DNA of 64,000 nucleotides from G965220305 sp965220305 (GTDB lineage: Bacteria > Chloroflexota > Dehalococcoidia > Lucifugimonadales > UBA3495), in assembly GCA_965220305.1 (NCBI GenBank), contig OZ244817.1, positions 3,844,001 through 3,908,000 on the forward strand, written 5' to 3'. The translations under genes were made by a program, and so were the position numbers. Below, in pieces: positions 32,183 through 40,983 of the stretch; positions within the stretch are counted from its first letter, which is position 1, and every line of letters starts with the position of its first letter. The notes below the pieces were generated by a model. It was given only the letters and a program-made list of their open reading frames with translations, was not told the DNA's origin and did no database searches.

Positions 32183-33160
32183 TCAAGCGCGTGGACCGGC
32201 ATAACCGGCCCAGTCGAGAGGGGACTCCATGGATTCCAGCAGGTCGATAGCTGCGGAATAGGGCTCCGCTTCCCCACTGGCTATTCTTTTGGTAGTTTCA
32301 ATTAGCCCGGGGTGACTCTCCACAGCGTTCTTTAACCGGCGACTCAATTCCTCTTGCACGGCCTCTAAAAACTCCCCTCGCCGCCGTGATTCACGCCGCG
32401 CTTCCAGGTTGGCGGAATCGGTGAGATACCTGCGGTGTTCCTGAATCTTTCCCCAAAGCTCTTCGATGCCGTCGCCGGTGTGGGCGCTGGTCAAAACAAC
32501 CGGCAATTCCCACTGAGACGCCACCGCCGCGGTGTGGAGCATAGACCTGATGGCGACGGCCATCTGGCTGGCTCCTTCCCGGTCGGCCTTGTTTACCACA
32601 AAGACATCGGCGATTTCCATTACGCCGGCTTTGAGGGTCTGTATGGCGTCTCCGGACTCCGGAATCAAAATCACCAGGACTGTGTCTGCTACCCCCATGA
32701 TGCCCAACTCGGTCTGCCCCACTCCCACGGTTTCTACTACCACCACGTCCTTGCTGCTGGCATCCAGCAGACGCGCCATGCTTTTTACGATTCTGGGCAA
32801 GCCACCAGTTTGTCCCCTGGTAGCCACACTACGAATAAATACCCCGGAGTCCAGATAATGACGCTGCATTCGTATCCGGTCTCCCAGGAGAGCCCCGCCG
32901 CTGAAGGGACTGGTCGGATCTACCGCCAAGATTCCCACTGACAACCCCAAGCTTCGCATCAACTGGGTCAGTCTGTCCACGATAGTACTCTTACCTGCAC
33001 CGGGCGGGCCGGTTATTCCGATGGTGTAGGCCCTTCCGGTCAGGTGGTCCACCTCACGCATCACCCCGGCGGCTTCGGGGTCTCCCCGCTCCAACATGGA
33101 AAGGGTCCTGGAAAGGATGCGCTGGTCCCCTGCCAATAGGCGTTGTACAGTGTCTGACAA
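32183..33160 (-). CDS. meaB: MeaB/ArgK family G3E GTPase (methylmalonyl-CoA mutase chaperone)
   Basis: A 325-aa P-loop GTPase. G1 is GITGPPGAGKS (residue about 48), G2/G3 regions include AVDPTSPFSGGALLGDRIRM and VVVETVGVGQTE, and the base-recognition motif is VVNKAD. The N-terminal helices and the C-terminal dimerisation arm (YAGPRA end) are of normal length. MeaB protects and reloads adenosylcobalamin in methylmalonyl-CoA mutase or relatives (isobutyryl- or ethylmalonyl-CoA mutase). No mutase gene is in the window. The start is a TTG at 33160. Confidence 0.92.
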   Translation of the reverse strand: MSDTVQRLLAGDQRILSRTLSMLERGDPEAAGVMREVDHLTGRAYTIGITGPPGAGKSTIVDRLTQLMRSLGLSVGILAVDPTSPFSGGALLGDRIRMQRHYLDSGVFIRSVATRGQTGGLPRIVKSMARLLDASSKDVVVVETVGVGQTELGIMGVADTVLVILIPESGDAIQTLKAGVMEIADVFVVNKADREGASQMAVAIRSMLHTAAVASQWELPVVLTSAHTGDGIEELWGKIQEHRRYLTDSANLEARRESRRRGEFLEAVQEELSRRLKNAVESHPGLIETTKRIASGEAEPYSAAIDLLESMESPLDWAGYAGPRA

Positions 33161-33671
33161 GGGGCAGAAACTCCATCCCAGCAGCGTGTCAGTGAGAGGC
33201 GAAGGTTCCCTTGGACTCTAGCATTGGAACCCCAGGCAGTCAAGGGCAGAATAACCAAAAATGACGGTCTTTTGAGCGCCATTACGGGCCGGTCAGGTGA
33301 GAGATTGGAAGTCCACAGACCGCACCAAACCGATACCGACAAACGGTGTTGCCCATCGGTAGAATTGAAGGGAGTAAAGGCCAGCACAGGTAAAGCCCTG
33401 GAGACGGTCAGGAAAAACGCCGGAGGTGCGGAAACGCCTTATATTCAGCCCTTTGCCGCTAAGATGGTATACCAGGTTCCTGCAATCCCAGCCAAACGCA
33501 GGGAAGGAGAACCTCGTCCTCTCTAACCTTGTTACGGTGGGCCGACCAACAGTGGGCAGGGTTCAGCGCCGAAATCGTCATCTACGGCTTCGGCAGTCCC
33601 AGCTTCATTGTCATGGCTGCGTAGACAAACGCCATGAAGGCCAGGGAGTAATGGGGCCCGCGAGGAGCTCC
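33161..33671. other. Intergenic region with an in-frame extension of the CysRS-GT gene
   Basis: Mostly featureless. On the minus strand, directly after the TAG of the CysRS-glycosyltransferase gene, 29 sense codons continue in the same frame (33585-33671) and read like protein: PHYSLAFMAFVYAAMTMKLG, then LPKP and a TAG at 33582-33584. No SD or good start belongs to this piece. Confidence 0.4.
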
Positions 33672-35870
33672 CTAGTGGTGGAACCCGGTCTCGAACCCCC
33701 TGGCGTCGGAAGTGATGAGCAGGTCGGGACGGTTGCCCCAACGCTTGAGGAAACGCCCAAAATTCTTGCGGCTCAACTCGTCCCGCTGGTTGTCGTCCAA
33801 CTCCGTCCACTGCCTGTGCTCGTGTCGCACCAGCGGCAGGCTGATGTCGGTGAATACCCGGTAACCCTTGTCCTTGAATTGGAAGCTGTAGTCGATGTCC
33901 AGGTTTCGGTAGAAGCGGAAATTCTCCCGCATCAAGCCCACGTCCAACAGGGCGTCCCGCCGGAAGGCCATGCAGTAGGCCTGCATCGCATCGGCGTCGC
34001 CGTGCTCCACCTCTTCATGGAAGTGCTGCATATCGTCAGTGGTCAGCCCGTAGGGACCAAAGATGCCCACCGACTCGTCCGCCAACCGCTCAGTAACGGG
34101 TCCCAAAAGGTCTCCAACTATTTCGGCGGAGGCATCCATGATGATGATATTCCTGCCAAGGCACTGTTTCAGGCCGATGTTTTTCCCAGCGGCATCGCCA
34201 ATAACGTGGTCGCAGTGGACAATCCGAACATTGGCGCGGGTGGACTTGAACTCTTCCAGCCATTCCGCAGTGCCATCGGTTGAGCCGTTGTCCACGACGA
34301 TTATTTCTGTCGAATAGCCCTCAGAATGGGCGTACATGCTAGTTACGCACCGCTGCACGTCTTCCACGTAGTTGTAGGCGTTCAGGATGAATGTGAAGTC
34401 GTACTTGGGCGGCTGGTCCAGCAGGCTTTCCACTTCCCGAGAGGCCGAAATAGCCTGCCAAAGTTCCTGTCGCTGTTCAATGGCGGTCTTGGGCCGGACC
34501 AAGGTCAACTCCGGTGTGTCCTGGACCAGGTACCCGCTGGAGGCAAGCTCGCTGCGCAGCGTGTCGGATGTGGCATAGTCCATGTGCCGCCGCAGGTTGG
34601 CCCGCTGGTCCAAGGTTGACATAATTGGCTGAGGAATTTGGTATTGGTCCGGCACTTGGTTCAAGTCCAGGCCGAACACTCGGTCAAAGTCCAGAATCAG
34701 GTCCAGCTTGGCCTGGTCGGGAAGGTTGCTGCGCACCATCTCCCAGGTAACCGCCAAAGCGCCGGGTAGATCCAGGTCATCGTTTAGCTCGGTCCAGAAC
34801 TTCTGGCGCCACTCTTCAGTCTCGGCGGGTAGCTGGGCCAGCGGCGGAGAGTTCTTCCACTGCCAAATTCTCTGCCGCAAGTTGGTCAGGGCCTTTTCGC
34901 TGGCTTTCAGCGAGGTGAAGGTGAAATTCATCCGGCGACGGTATTTAACCGTCATGCAGAGATAGCGGAAGGAGAGACAGTTGAACCCCCGGGAGTCCAG
35001 GTCGTCCAAAAGGAATACGTTGCCGGAGGACTTGGCCATCTTGGCGCCATCGGCCAATAGGTGCTGGCCGTGGACCCAGTAGTTGACATGGCGGTGGCCG
35101 AAGGTGCCCTCGCTCTGGGCGATTTCATCCTCGTGGTGAGGGAAAACGTTGTCGATGCCGCCGGTGTGGATGTCGAAGGCTTCTCCCAAATACTTGGACG
35201 CCATTGCCGAGCACTCTATATGCCACCCCGGGAACCCCTCTCCCCAGGGGCTGTCCCACTTGACGTCCCGTCCCGGTTCCGCGGCCTTCCAAAGAGTAAA
35301 GTCGCGCGGGTCTCGTTTCAGCGGGTCGGCCTCAGCGCGGACTCCCTCCAATAGGTCGCCTCCTACGTTGCGGGAAAGTTTGCCATACTCCTGGAACCGG
35401 GGAACGTCGAAGTAGATGTTTCCGCCGGCCTCGTAGGCGTAACCGTTCTCCAGGAGCTTTCCCACCATGGAGAGCATCTCCGGAATGTGTTGGGTGGCCC
35501 AGGGAAACACATGGGCGTCCTGAATATTGATGCGGGCTTCATCCTGGTGGAAGCTGTCGGCGTAGTACTGGGCGATTTCCTGCGTGGTGCGGCCCTCGGC
35601 TAGGGCCGCCAAGATCATCTTGTCGCCGCCGGCCTCAACCAATTCTTGGCGCATGTGTCCCACGTCGGTGATATTCTTTACGTGATAGACTTCAAGCCCC
35701 TGAATCTCCAATACGCGCCGGATCCAGTCGGCCATGAGATAAGTGCGCAAATTGCCGATGTGGGCGTAGCGGTAAACCGTGGGCCCGCAGGTGTACATGC
35801 GTATTTTGCCTGGCTCAATGGGCTGAATCTCCTCAACCCTCTTGGTCAGCGTATTAAAAATGCTCAGCAA
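33672..35870 (-). CDS. cysS: Cysteinyl-tRNA synthetase fused to a family 2 glycosyltransferase domain
   Basis: A 732-aa protein. Residues 1-460 are a complete class I CysRS: zinc ligands C28, C220, H245 and E249 at the spacing of the E. coli enzyme, HIGH motif as HIGN (37-40), WHIECSAMA, and KMSKS as KMAKS (277-281). The anticodon-binding helical part ends near 480. Residues about 491-700 are a GT-A fold of the GT2 type: FTFILNAYNYVEDVQRC, EIIVVDNGSTDGTAEWLEEF, an acidic strand IIIMDASAEI in place of a full DxD, and LDIDYSFQFKDKGYRV. Normal bacterial CysRS ends near 460-480 residues, so the second domain is extra. There is no frame change between the parts. MshC is excluded by the CysRS-type CGPTVYRYAHIGN motif. 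The role of the sugar-transferase half is unknown. Confidence 0.93.
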   Translation of the reverse strand: MLSIFNTLTKRVEEIQPIEPGKIRMYTCGPTVYRYAHIGNLRTYLMADWIRRVLEIQGLEVYHVKNITDVGHMRQELVEAGGDKMILAALAEGRTTQEIAQYYADSFHQDEARINIQDAHVFPWATQHIPEMLSMVGKLLENGYAYEAGGNIYFDVPRFQEYGKLSRNVGGDLLEGVRAEADPLKRDPRDFTLWKAAEPGRDVKWDSPWGEGFPGWHIECSAMASKYLGEAFDIHTGGIDNVFPHHEDEIAQSEGTFGHRHVNYWVHGQHLLADGAKMAKSSGNVFLLDDLDSRGFNCLSFRYLCMTVKYRRRMNFTFTSLKASEKALTNLRQRIWQWKNSPPLAQLPAETEEWRQKFWTELNDDLDLPGALAVTWEMVRSNLPDQAKLDLILDFDRVFGLDLNQVPDQYQIPQPIMSTLDQRANLRRHMDYATSDTLRSELASSGYLVQDTPELTLVRPKTAIEQRQELWQAISASREVESLLDQPPKYDFTFILNAYNYVEDVQRCVTSMYAHSEGYSTEIIVVDNGSTDGTAEWLEEFKSTRANVRIVHCDHVIGDAAGKNIGLKQCLGRNIIIMDASAEIVGDLLGPVTERLADESVGIFGPYGLTTDDMQHFHEEVEHGDADAMQAYCMAFRRDALLDVGLMRENFRFYRNLDIDYSFQFKDKGYRVFTDISLPLVRHEHRQWTELDDNQRDELSRKNFGRFLKRWGNRPDLLITSDARGFETGFHH

Positions 35871-36190
35871 GCTGCCCCCCTCTATGGCAGAACACTAAAA
35901 CCGTCTGTCGATTCCCTGGCGTTGCCACGGTTATTGCTGGAATTCAGCATGTAGCCCCTTAAAAAAGGGCACAATATAGCACTCTTGAGTGTACCAAAAG
36001 TTTAACACGCATGGCTCCGGATTGCATCAGCCTTTGTTAGGTTGCCAGGGGCTAAAGGGTCGCTGGCTTTCCGAAAATCAACAAACCCGGCCCCCAATGT
36101 CCAAAGGGGCCCGGACAAACTTCAGTCCACCCCCCCACTGGCGGCGGCCCTGCATTCTTCTACCGGCACGACTTCCCGGGATGAAAGGGA
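35871..36190. other. Intergenic region
   Basis: 320 bases between the CysRS-GT and CoA-transferase genes, both leftward. No gene, hairpin or convincing promoter seen. Confidence 0.5.
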
Positions 36191-38545
36191 TTACCCGCCA
36201 GCGTCTGCCACGGCCCTGGCTGCCTTGAGGGCGGCAATTTCGCTGTCGGAAAAGCCCGATTGCCGGAGAATGTCGTCGGTGTCGGCCCCCATTACAGAAG
36301 TGGGCTTGCCTATTCGCATGGGGGTAGCCGATAGGCTGGCAGTGTTGCCGATGTGGTCAACCAGGCCCCATCCGGGGTGTTCCCTGGTGACCATCAAGCC
36401 AGCTTTCCGGACGTAGGGGTCATCTCGAAATTCCGCCGGTCCCAGGTTGCGGGTGACTCCGATGCCCACCGCTCCCAGGGAGTCGATCCAATGGGCGCAG
36501 GACTTGTCGCCAATTATCTGGGCCAGGGCCTGCGCTGGCCCACCGTCCTGGTCATTTTCGCCGCTCCTTTCCTCTTCAAACTCAAAACCGGCTAGGGAGG
36601 AGAACTCAGTCAATCGGGTCAAGCGACCCCAGGCTTCCTGGTTAGGACAGTGCAAGTACAGCCAACCGTCCGAGGCCCGGAACAGGCGTGAGAGGGCCGA
36701 GTAGCCGCGAACTGACAAACCCTCGGGCTCATGGCGTTGGAAGCCAGGATAGTCCAGGAAGTAGGGTGATTGGAGCAACCCGGCAGTCAGCGCCAGGCCG
36801 CTATCCACCGATTGACCTTGGCCAGTGCGGTTCCTTTCGTGCAACGCGAGGGCCACCGCGTAGGCCCCCATCATGCCTGTGCCGTAGTCGTTGGCCGCAT
36901 AGGACAGCAACATCGGCGCGCCGTCACGCCCGCCCCGGCGCACCTGCAAGCCGCTGGTGGCCTGCGCCAACTGCTCCCAGCCGGCCCGCTCGCTCCAGGG
37001 GCCGTCGTAACCGAAGGCGTTGAGGGAGGCGTAGATAATGTTGGGATTGCGCTTGATAACGTCCTCGTAACTCAGTCCCAGCCGGGCCATGCTGCCCTTA
37101 CGGTTGTTCTGCACGATAACGTCAGCGGAGTCGATGAGCCGCCAGACCACCGCCTGTCCCTCTTCTGTCTTGAGGTTCACGGATATGCTGCGCTTACCCC
37201 GGTTGACATCCATGTACCCCACCGGATCCAAAGGGCGAGTGGGGTCGTCGACCTTTATGACATCAGCGCCATACTCAGCCAACGTCCTGCCGCAGGTGGG
37301 CCCGGCCAGAATCAGGCAGAAGTCCAAAACCCGCACGCCCTGGAGGACGCTCAGGGTATCGGCGGAGCTCTGGGCCGGGACTGCCGGGGCCTTCATAGTC
37401 GTGCGTTCCAACTCGCTTAGTACCTGCTCCGTATGCTCGCCCAACAGGGGGGCGCGGCCCTGCACCGCCCCGGGGGTGCCCCGCAACCGCACCTGAACAC
37501 CGGGCTGTTTCATCGGACCGAAGTTGGCGTCCTCTACCTGGACCACCATCTTGGCATCAAGAGCGTGTTCGTGTTCCAGCCACTCTTCCACGGTCTTGCA
37601 AACGGTGCAAGCGCCGCCCTGGGCGTTGATGGCGTCCTCCCACTCCTTGGCAGTCCGTTCCCGGAACATGGTCTCAAAACGTTTACGCCAAGAGTCCAGT
37701 GTTGGTTGGTCCACGTTGCCGCCGAAGAGAGACGTAGCCTCTTCAATCCATTCGGGGCGGCCCGCCGCCGTTAGTGTTTGCCTGGCGAAGCGTTCGAACA
37801 TGCCGTGGTGTTGCACCCACCTTCCGTCGGCGCACTGGTACTGGTGGGACATAACGTGCCGGGGGAATAGGAACGCGTCCCGGTATTCATAATCATGGAA
37901 TTTGATGACGCGACTGCCCATAGCCGTGAACATGGCGCTATGCAGGGGCACCTCGATGCGCTGTCCGGCGTTGGTATTGTCCCGGAAGCAAAGGGCCAGC
38001 GCCACCGAACCGGCGGCTACAATGGCCGCGAAGGTGCTGGGCAGAGGGAGCGGCGTAAACAGGGGCTCGTCGCCGGGACTTGCGGGCTGGTGTACGCCGG
38101 TGGCTGCACCAATGACCGGGTCCCAACCGGGACTGTTGCGGTCCGGACTCCCTTCACCGTAACCGGGTAGGGAGCAGTAAATAAGCTTCGGGTTCAACTT
38201 TGAAAGTCGGTCATACCCGATGCCCAGACGGTCCGCCACCCCGGGTCTGAAGTTCTCGATAAGCACGTCGGCGTTCCTCGCCAGTTGTTGGGCATGTCGT
38301 TGCCCCTGTTCGCTCTTCAGGTCCAGGACCACTGAACGTTTGCCTCGATTCCAGGTGGCGAAGGCGGGGTGACTGCGGGCTGGGTCGCCACCCGGACGTT
38401 CTACTTTAATGACATCGGCTCCCTGGTCAGCCAGCAGCATCCCTAACAGGGGCCCCGGAATGTATTGGCCGAATTCCAGGACGCGTATGTCTCTCAGGGC
38501 TCCCTGGGCTGGGCCCCTGTCTCCCCGTACTTCTGCTTGTGTCAT
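36191..38545 (-). CDS. Tandem-fused family III CoA-transferase (CaiB/BaiF)
   Basis: A 784-aa protein made of two CaiB/BaiF units. Unit 1 (about 15-385) has VLEFGQYIPGPLLGMLLADQGADVIKVE, NRGKRSVVLDL, LIENFRPG and the catalytic Asp142 in SPGWDPVIGAATG. Unit 2 (about 398-780) repeats the pattern: VLDFCLILAGPTCGRTLAEYGADVIKVD, VNRGKRSISVNL and NNRKGSMARLG. There the position of the catalytic Asp is Glu524 (AGWEQLAQATSG). Usual enzymes are homodimers of about 400 residues with interlocked subunits; the fusion would act as a built-in heterodimer with one orthodox site. It transfers CoA between carboxylic acids, partners unknown. GGAGCTAACCG lies upstream of the ATG. Confidence 0.92.
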   Translation of the reverse strand: MTQAEVRGDRGPAQGALRDIRVLEFGQYIPGPLLGMLLADQGADVIKVERPGGDPARSHPAFATWNRGKRSVVLDLKSEQGQRHAQQLARNADVLIENFRPGVADRLGIGYDRLSKLNPKLIYCSLPGYGEGSPDRNSPGWDPVIGAATGVHQPASPGDEPLFTPLPLPSTFAAIVAAGSVALALCFRDNTNAGQRIEVPLHSAMFTAMGSRVIKFHDYEYRDAFLFPRHVMSHQYQCADGRWVQHHGMFERFARQTLTAAGRPEWIEEATSLFGGNVDQPTLDSWRKRFETMFRERTAKEWEDAINAQGGACTVCKTVEEWLEHEHALDAKMVVQVEDANFGPMKQPGVQVRLRGTPGAVQGRAPLLGEHTEQVLSELERTTMKAPAVPAQSSADTLSVLQGVRVLDFCLILAGPTCGRTLAEYGADVIKVDDPTRPLDPVGYMDVNRGKRSISVNLKTEEGQAVVWRLIDSADVIVQNNRKGSMARLGLSYEDVIKRNPNIIYASLNAFGYDGPWSERAGWEQLAQATSGLQVRRGGRDGAPMLLSYAANDYGTGMMGAYAVALALHERNRTGQGQSVDSGLALTAGLLQSPYFLDYPGFQRHEPEGLSVRGYSALSRLFRASDGWLYLHCPNQEAWGRLTRLTEFSSLAGFEFEEERSGENDQDGGPAQALAQIIGDKSCAHWIDSLGAVGIGVTRNLGPAEFRDDPYVRKAGLMVTREHPGWGLVDHIGNTASLSATPMRIGKPTSVMGADTDDILRQSGFSDSEIAALKAARAVADAGG

Positions 38546-38697
38546 CGGTTAGCTCCTCCGGAAATATGGTGTGTTAGGCCGCAAGGCGAGGATTAGACTG
38601 GTGGAAACTCCTCTTGGGCCGCAGGCTCAACCCCCCTTCTGGCAACCAGGGACCTTTCCCGTCGCGAGGCTCCCGTCGAGTTTCCTGGCAGGGACTA

Positions 38698-38937
38698 TTA
38701 GTCGGATGCGGCTTCAAGCAATATCTGGTTACCGGCGTGGACATTTCTAAAGAGCGAGGGGTCGCCCAACACCCGGCCAATCACCGCCACGGCTGGCGGG
38801 GGTGAGTCCGAAGAAAATTCAGAAGGCCCTCCCGGGCGGCCAATAGGCCAAGTCGCCGAGCTCAACAACGTCCTGGCTGTCCTCCACTGGGCATCCATGC
38901 GGATGTTTCCCGTGGTGATTTGGATACGGTGAGGCAC
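38698..38937 (-). pseudogene. Cyclophilin-like domain protein, decayed
   Basis: The ATG at 38937 gives MPHRIQITTGNIRMDAQ, the start of the bacterial cyclophilin-like family, and the frame ends with VIGRVLGDPSLFRNVHAGN, its C-terminal block. The middle (strands with EGRxxxWGDEIYF) is deleted. A neighbouring frame carries VELGDLAYWPPGRAF, a TGA, then IFFGLTPASRG, so a stop and frame changes have accumulated. The gene is not functional. Codons for the stop fit a Cys-to-stop (TGC to TGA) change. Confidence 0.7.
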
Positions 38938-38975
38938 CGGCTACCTTTCCTCTAGCGGCATCGGTATCACCACCC

Positions 38976-40130
38976 TTAGTTGTCTTCTGCCGCGTGCTGT
39001 TGGTTGGCGACAGGAGAAAACCGGTCCGGCAGGCAGTCGTTGATGGAGAGGGAAGTTACCCCTTGGGCAATCAGGTCGGCGGTAGCCTTACCCATGGCGG
39101 GGCTGAGCAATACCCCCTTCTTGCCGGCCCCGGTGGTCAGGTAGACGTTGTCCCAACCCGGGGCCCTCCCCACGATGGGCAACCAGTCTGGCGTTACCGG
39201 CCTGAGGCAAGCGGTCTGCAGGGCCAAGCGGGCGTCGGCCATCGCCGGCATCAGGTTGACGGCCCCTTTGGTTATCGACTCTCGGGCCGAATCGGTCAGG
39301 CTTTTATCGAAACCCTGCCATTCTTCGGTGGTGCCGCCCCAGACCAGCCCATCAGGTTTGGGATGTACCGAGCCGCCGCCCCCGGAGAAGTCGTGCTCAA
39401 GAGGTGGCCCGGACGTCTCAAAGCGGAGGGTCTGCCCCTTCAACGGGTCGACCGGGATCGATAAGTCCAGCCACTGCTCAGCTTCCCGCGACCACGGCCC
39501 CATCGCCAGCACCAATTGATCGCAGGCTATTTCGCCATCGCCGACAAATACGCCCACGACCCGGTTCCCCGATATACGCAACCCTCTGACCCATCCCGAC
39601 CGCACGGTTGCGCCGCCTTTTTCCGCAGCGGCGGCCAGCGCCAGCGTGTACTTGTAGCTGTCCAGGGCCGCGTTGCCGTAGGCGGACAATCCCTGGAGTA
39701 TGCCCGGGGCGATGCGCGGCTCCATTGCCAGCACCTCTTCCCGACTCAACCAGGTGGCGGAGAAGCCGTCGTCAGGGGCGGCGGAGAATAGCTGGTGGCT
39801 TTCCCGTAACTCCTCCAGTTCGGCGTCGTCGAAAGCCACTTTTACCAGGGAGACTACTCTTCCCTCATAATCAATGCCGGTGAACTCATGGAGTTCGTCC
39901 CAAAGTAGGAGGTGCATCCGGTAGGACTCGATAGCCAGGGGCCCCAACAACCCCGGGATGTTGTTTCCTTCCAGGGGGTTGAGACCGCCGGAGGAGAACC
40001 CGGAGGCCTGGCTTGCCAGCCCTTCACCTTCAATGACCGTAGCTTTGATGCCGGCAATAGAGAGATGATAAGCTACCGAGCAGCCCGCTGCTCCCCCGCC
40101 GACAATGACCACATCGCTGGCCTTGGCCAT
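38976..40130 (-). CDS. FAD-dependent oxidoreductase, DAO family (glycine/sarcosine oxidase-like)
   Basis: A 384-aa flavoenzyme. The Rossmann FAD motif is VVIVGGGAAGCSVAYHLSIAG with an acidic residue in VIEGE; further FAD contacts are QASGFSSGGLNP and the C-terminal VYLTTGAGKKGVLLSPAMGK. LKGQTLRFE and LRPVTPDWLPIVGRAP are typical of the D-amino-acid oxidase/glycine oxidase/sarcosine oxidase group. No signal peptide. The amine substrate cannot be fixed from sequence. Read divergently from the FmdB gene. Confidence 0.9.
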   Translation of the reverse strand: MAKASDVVIVGGGAAGCSVAYHLSIAGIKATVIEGEGLASQASGFSSGGLNPLEGNNIPGLLGPLAIESYRMHLLLWDELHEFTGIDYEGRVVSLVKVAFDDAELEELRESHQLFSAAPDDGFSATWLSREEVLAMEPRIAPGILQGLSAYGNAALDSYKYTLALAAAAEKGGATVRSGWVRGLRISGNRVVGVFVGDGEIACDQLVLAMGPWSREAEQWLDLSIPVDPLKGQTLRFETSGPPLEHDFSGGGGSVHPKPDGLVWGGTTEEWQGFDKSLTDSARESITKGAVNLMPAMADARLALQTACLRPVTPDWLPIVGRAPGWDNVYLTTGAGKKGVLLSPAMGKATADLIAQGVTSLSINDCLPDRFSPVANQQHAAEDN

Positions 40131-40240
40131 ACTGACCCCCTTGCTATTGCGCCGCTGTTGGCGTCCCTTTCCCCAGTGTGGCGACCAACAATGGTTGGGT
40201 ATAAAATAATCCTAAAGTTTCAGGAGGTGCCGAGGTACCC

Positions 40241-40486
40241 ATGCCCATCTACGAATACTATTGTCCCAACTGCGACGCCGAATTTGAGGCCCTGCGCCCC
40301 GCTTCTAGGGCCGATGAAGACGTTCCCTGCAAGACCTGCGGGACTCTGGGGCAACGGCAGTTGTCCACCTTTTCTTTCAAGTCCAACACCTTTTCGATGC
40401 CCCGGTTGAAGCCGGCAACCAAGCCTTTTCGGGGCCGTGACCAACAAACTTCAACGACCTCCCCCGGTGAAACGCCCGAGTCCTAG
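40241..40486 (+). CDS. FmdB-type zinc ribbon protein
   Basis: An 81-aa protein starting MPIYEYYCPNCDAEFEALRP, with CPNC and CKTC forming one zinc ribbon, and a basic, disordered tail. CAGGAGG lies upstream of the ATG. FmdB-family proteins were named as putative regulators, but the function is not settled. Confidence 0.9.
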   Translation: MPIYEYYCPNCDAEFEALRPASRADEDVPCKTCGTLGQRQLSTFSFKSNTFSMPRLKPATKPFRGRDQQTSTTSPGETPES

Positions 40487-40573
40487 CCACGAACCATGCT
40501 CCCGGGCCCGGGAGGGCTCGAGCCTACAAAGGGGGCTAACACGCTAAGCCCGAAAATGGCCTGCGCCTTGCTC

Positions 40574-40909
40574 CTACCCACCTGCCCTAGCTCGGGCTTC
40601 GTTGCAGGCGATGCAGGTGCAATTGGCCCGAAGAAACTGGTAGGTGTAGATGCCGGTATAGTGGGTGTCGCTCCATAGAAACTGGACGGCGTAATTGCCT
40701 ACTGGAAGGTGGTCCACCGCCCGCACATCCTGGGGAACATTGTCCGGGTTGAGCCTCGGCCTACCCGTCATCTCTTCGACGCAACTGGCGCACTGACAAC
40801 GCAAACGCAGCATCCGGTGGGGGTACGGACTGCGGTGCCCGTCGTCCCACAGAATAATGATTGCGTTGCCGGAAATATCAACCTCGCTGGGGAATACTGG
40901 CTCTTCCAT
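40574..40909 (-). CDS. DUF971 (GBBH-like N-terminal domain) protein
   Basis: A 111-aa protein with the DUF971 landmarks: ILWDDGHRSPYPHRMLRLRCQCASCVEEMTGRP, then VGNYAVQFLWSDTHYTGIYTYQFLR and a terminal CTCIAC. The Cys and His residues match the zinc-binding N-terminal domain of gamma-butyrobetaine hydroxylase. Stand-alone members are sometimes linked to Fe-S protein assembly. It precedes the ThDP enzyme by 74 bases in transcription order after it, on the same strand. Confidence 0.88.
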   Translation of the reverse strand: MEEPVFPSEVDISGNAIIILWDDGHRSPYPHRMLRLRCQCASCVEEMTGRPRLNPDNVPQDVRAVDHLPVGNYAVQFLWSDTHYTGIYTYQFLRANCTCIACNEARARAGG

Positions 40910-40983
40910 AATTTCCTAGCAGCGTCTTCAGGATGCCCTTGGGTTGGTCGTCAATGATGGAGAGGATGCTGGTTCTCTACCCG

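Noticed and set aside
33224..33526. A 100-codon plus-strand frame in the gap after meaB
   Set aside because: No SD, no recognisable sequence pattern, and composition like neighbouring non-coding DNA.
33672..35870. MshC (mycothiol cysteine ligase) instead of CysRS
   Set aside because: The CGPTVYRYAHIGN motif, full length and zinc-ligand spacing are those of CysRS, and no mycothiol genes are nearby.
38698..38937. Selenocysteine reading of the TGA in the cyclophilin-like gene
   Set aside because: The frame is also broken and the central domain deleted, so the stop is ordinary decay. No SECIS-like hairpin was apparent.
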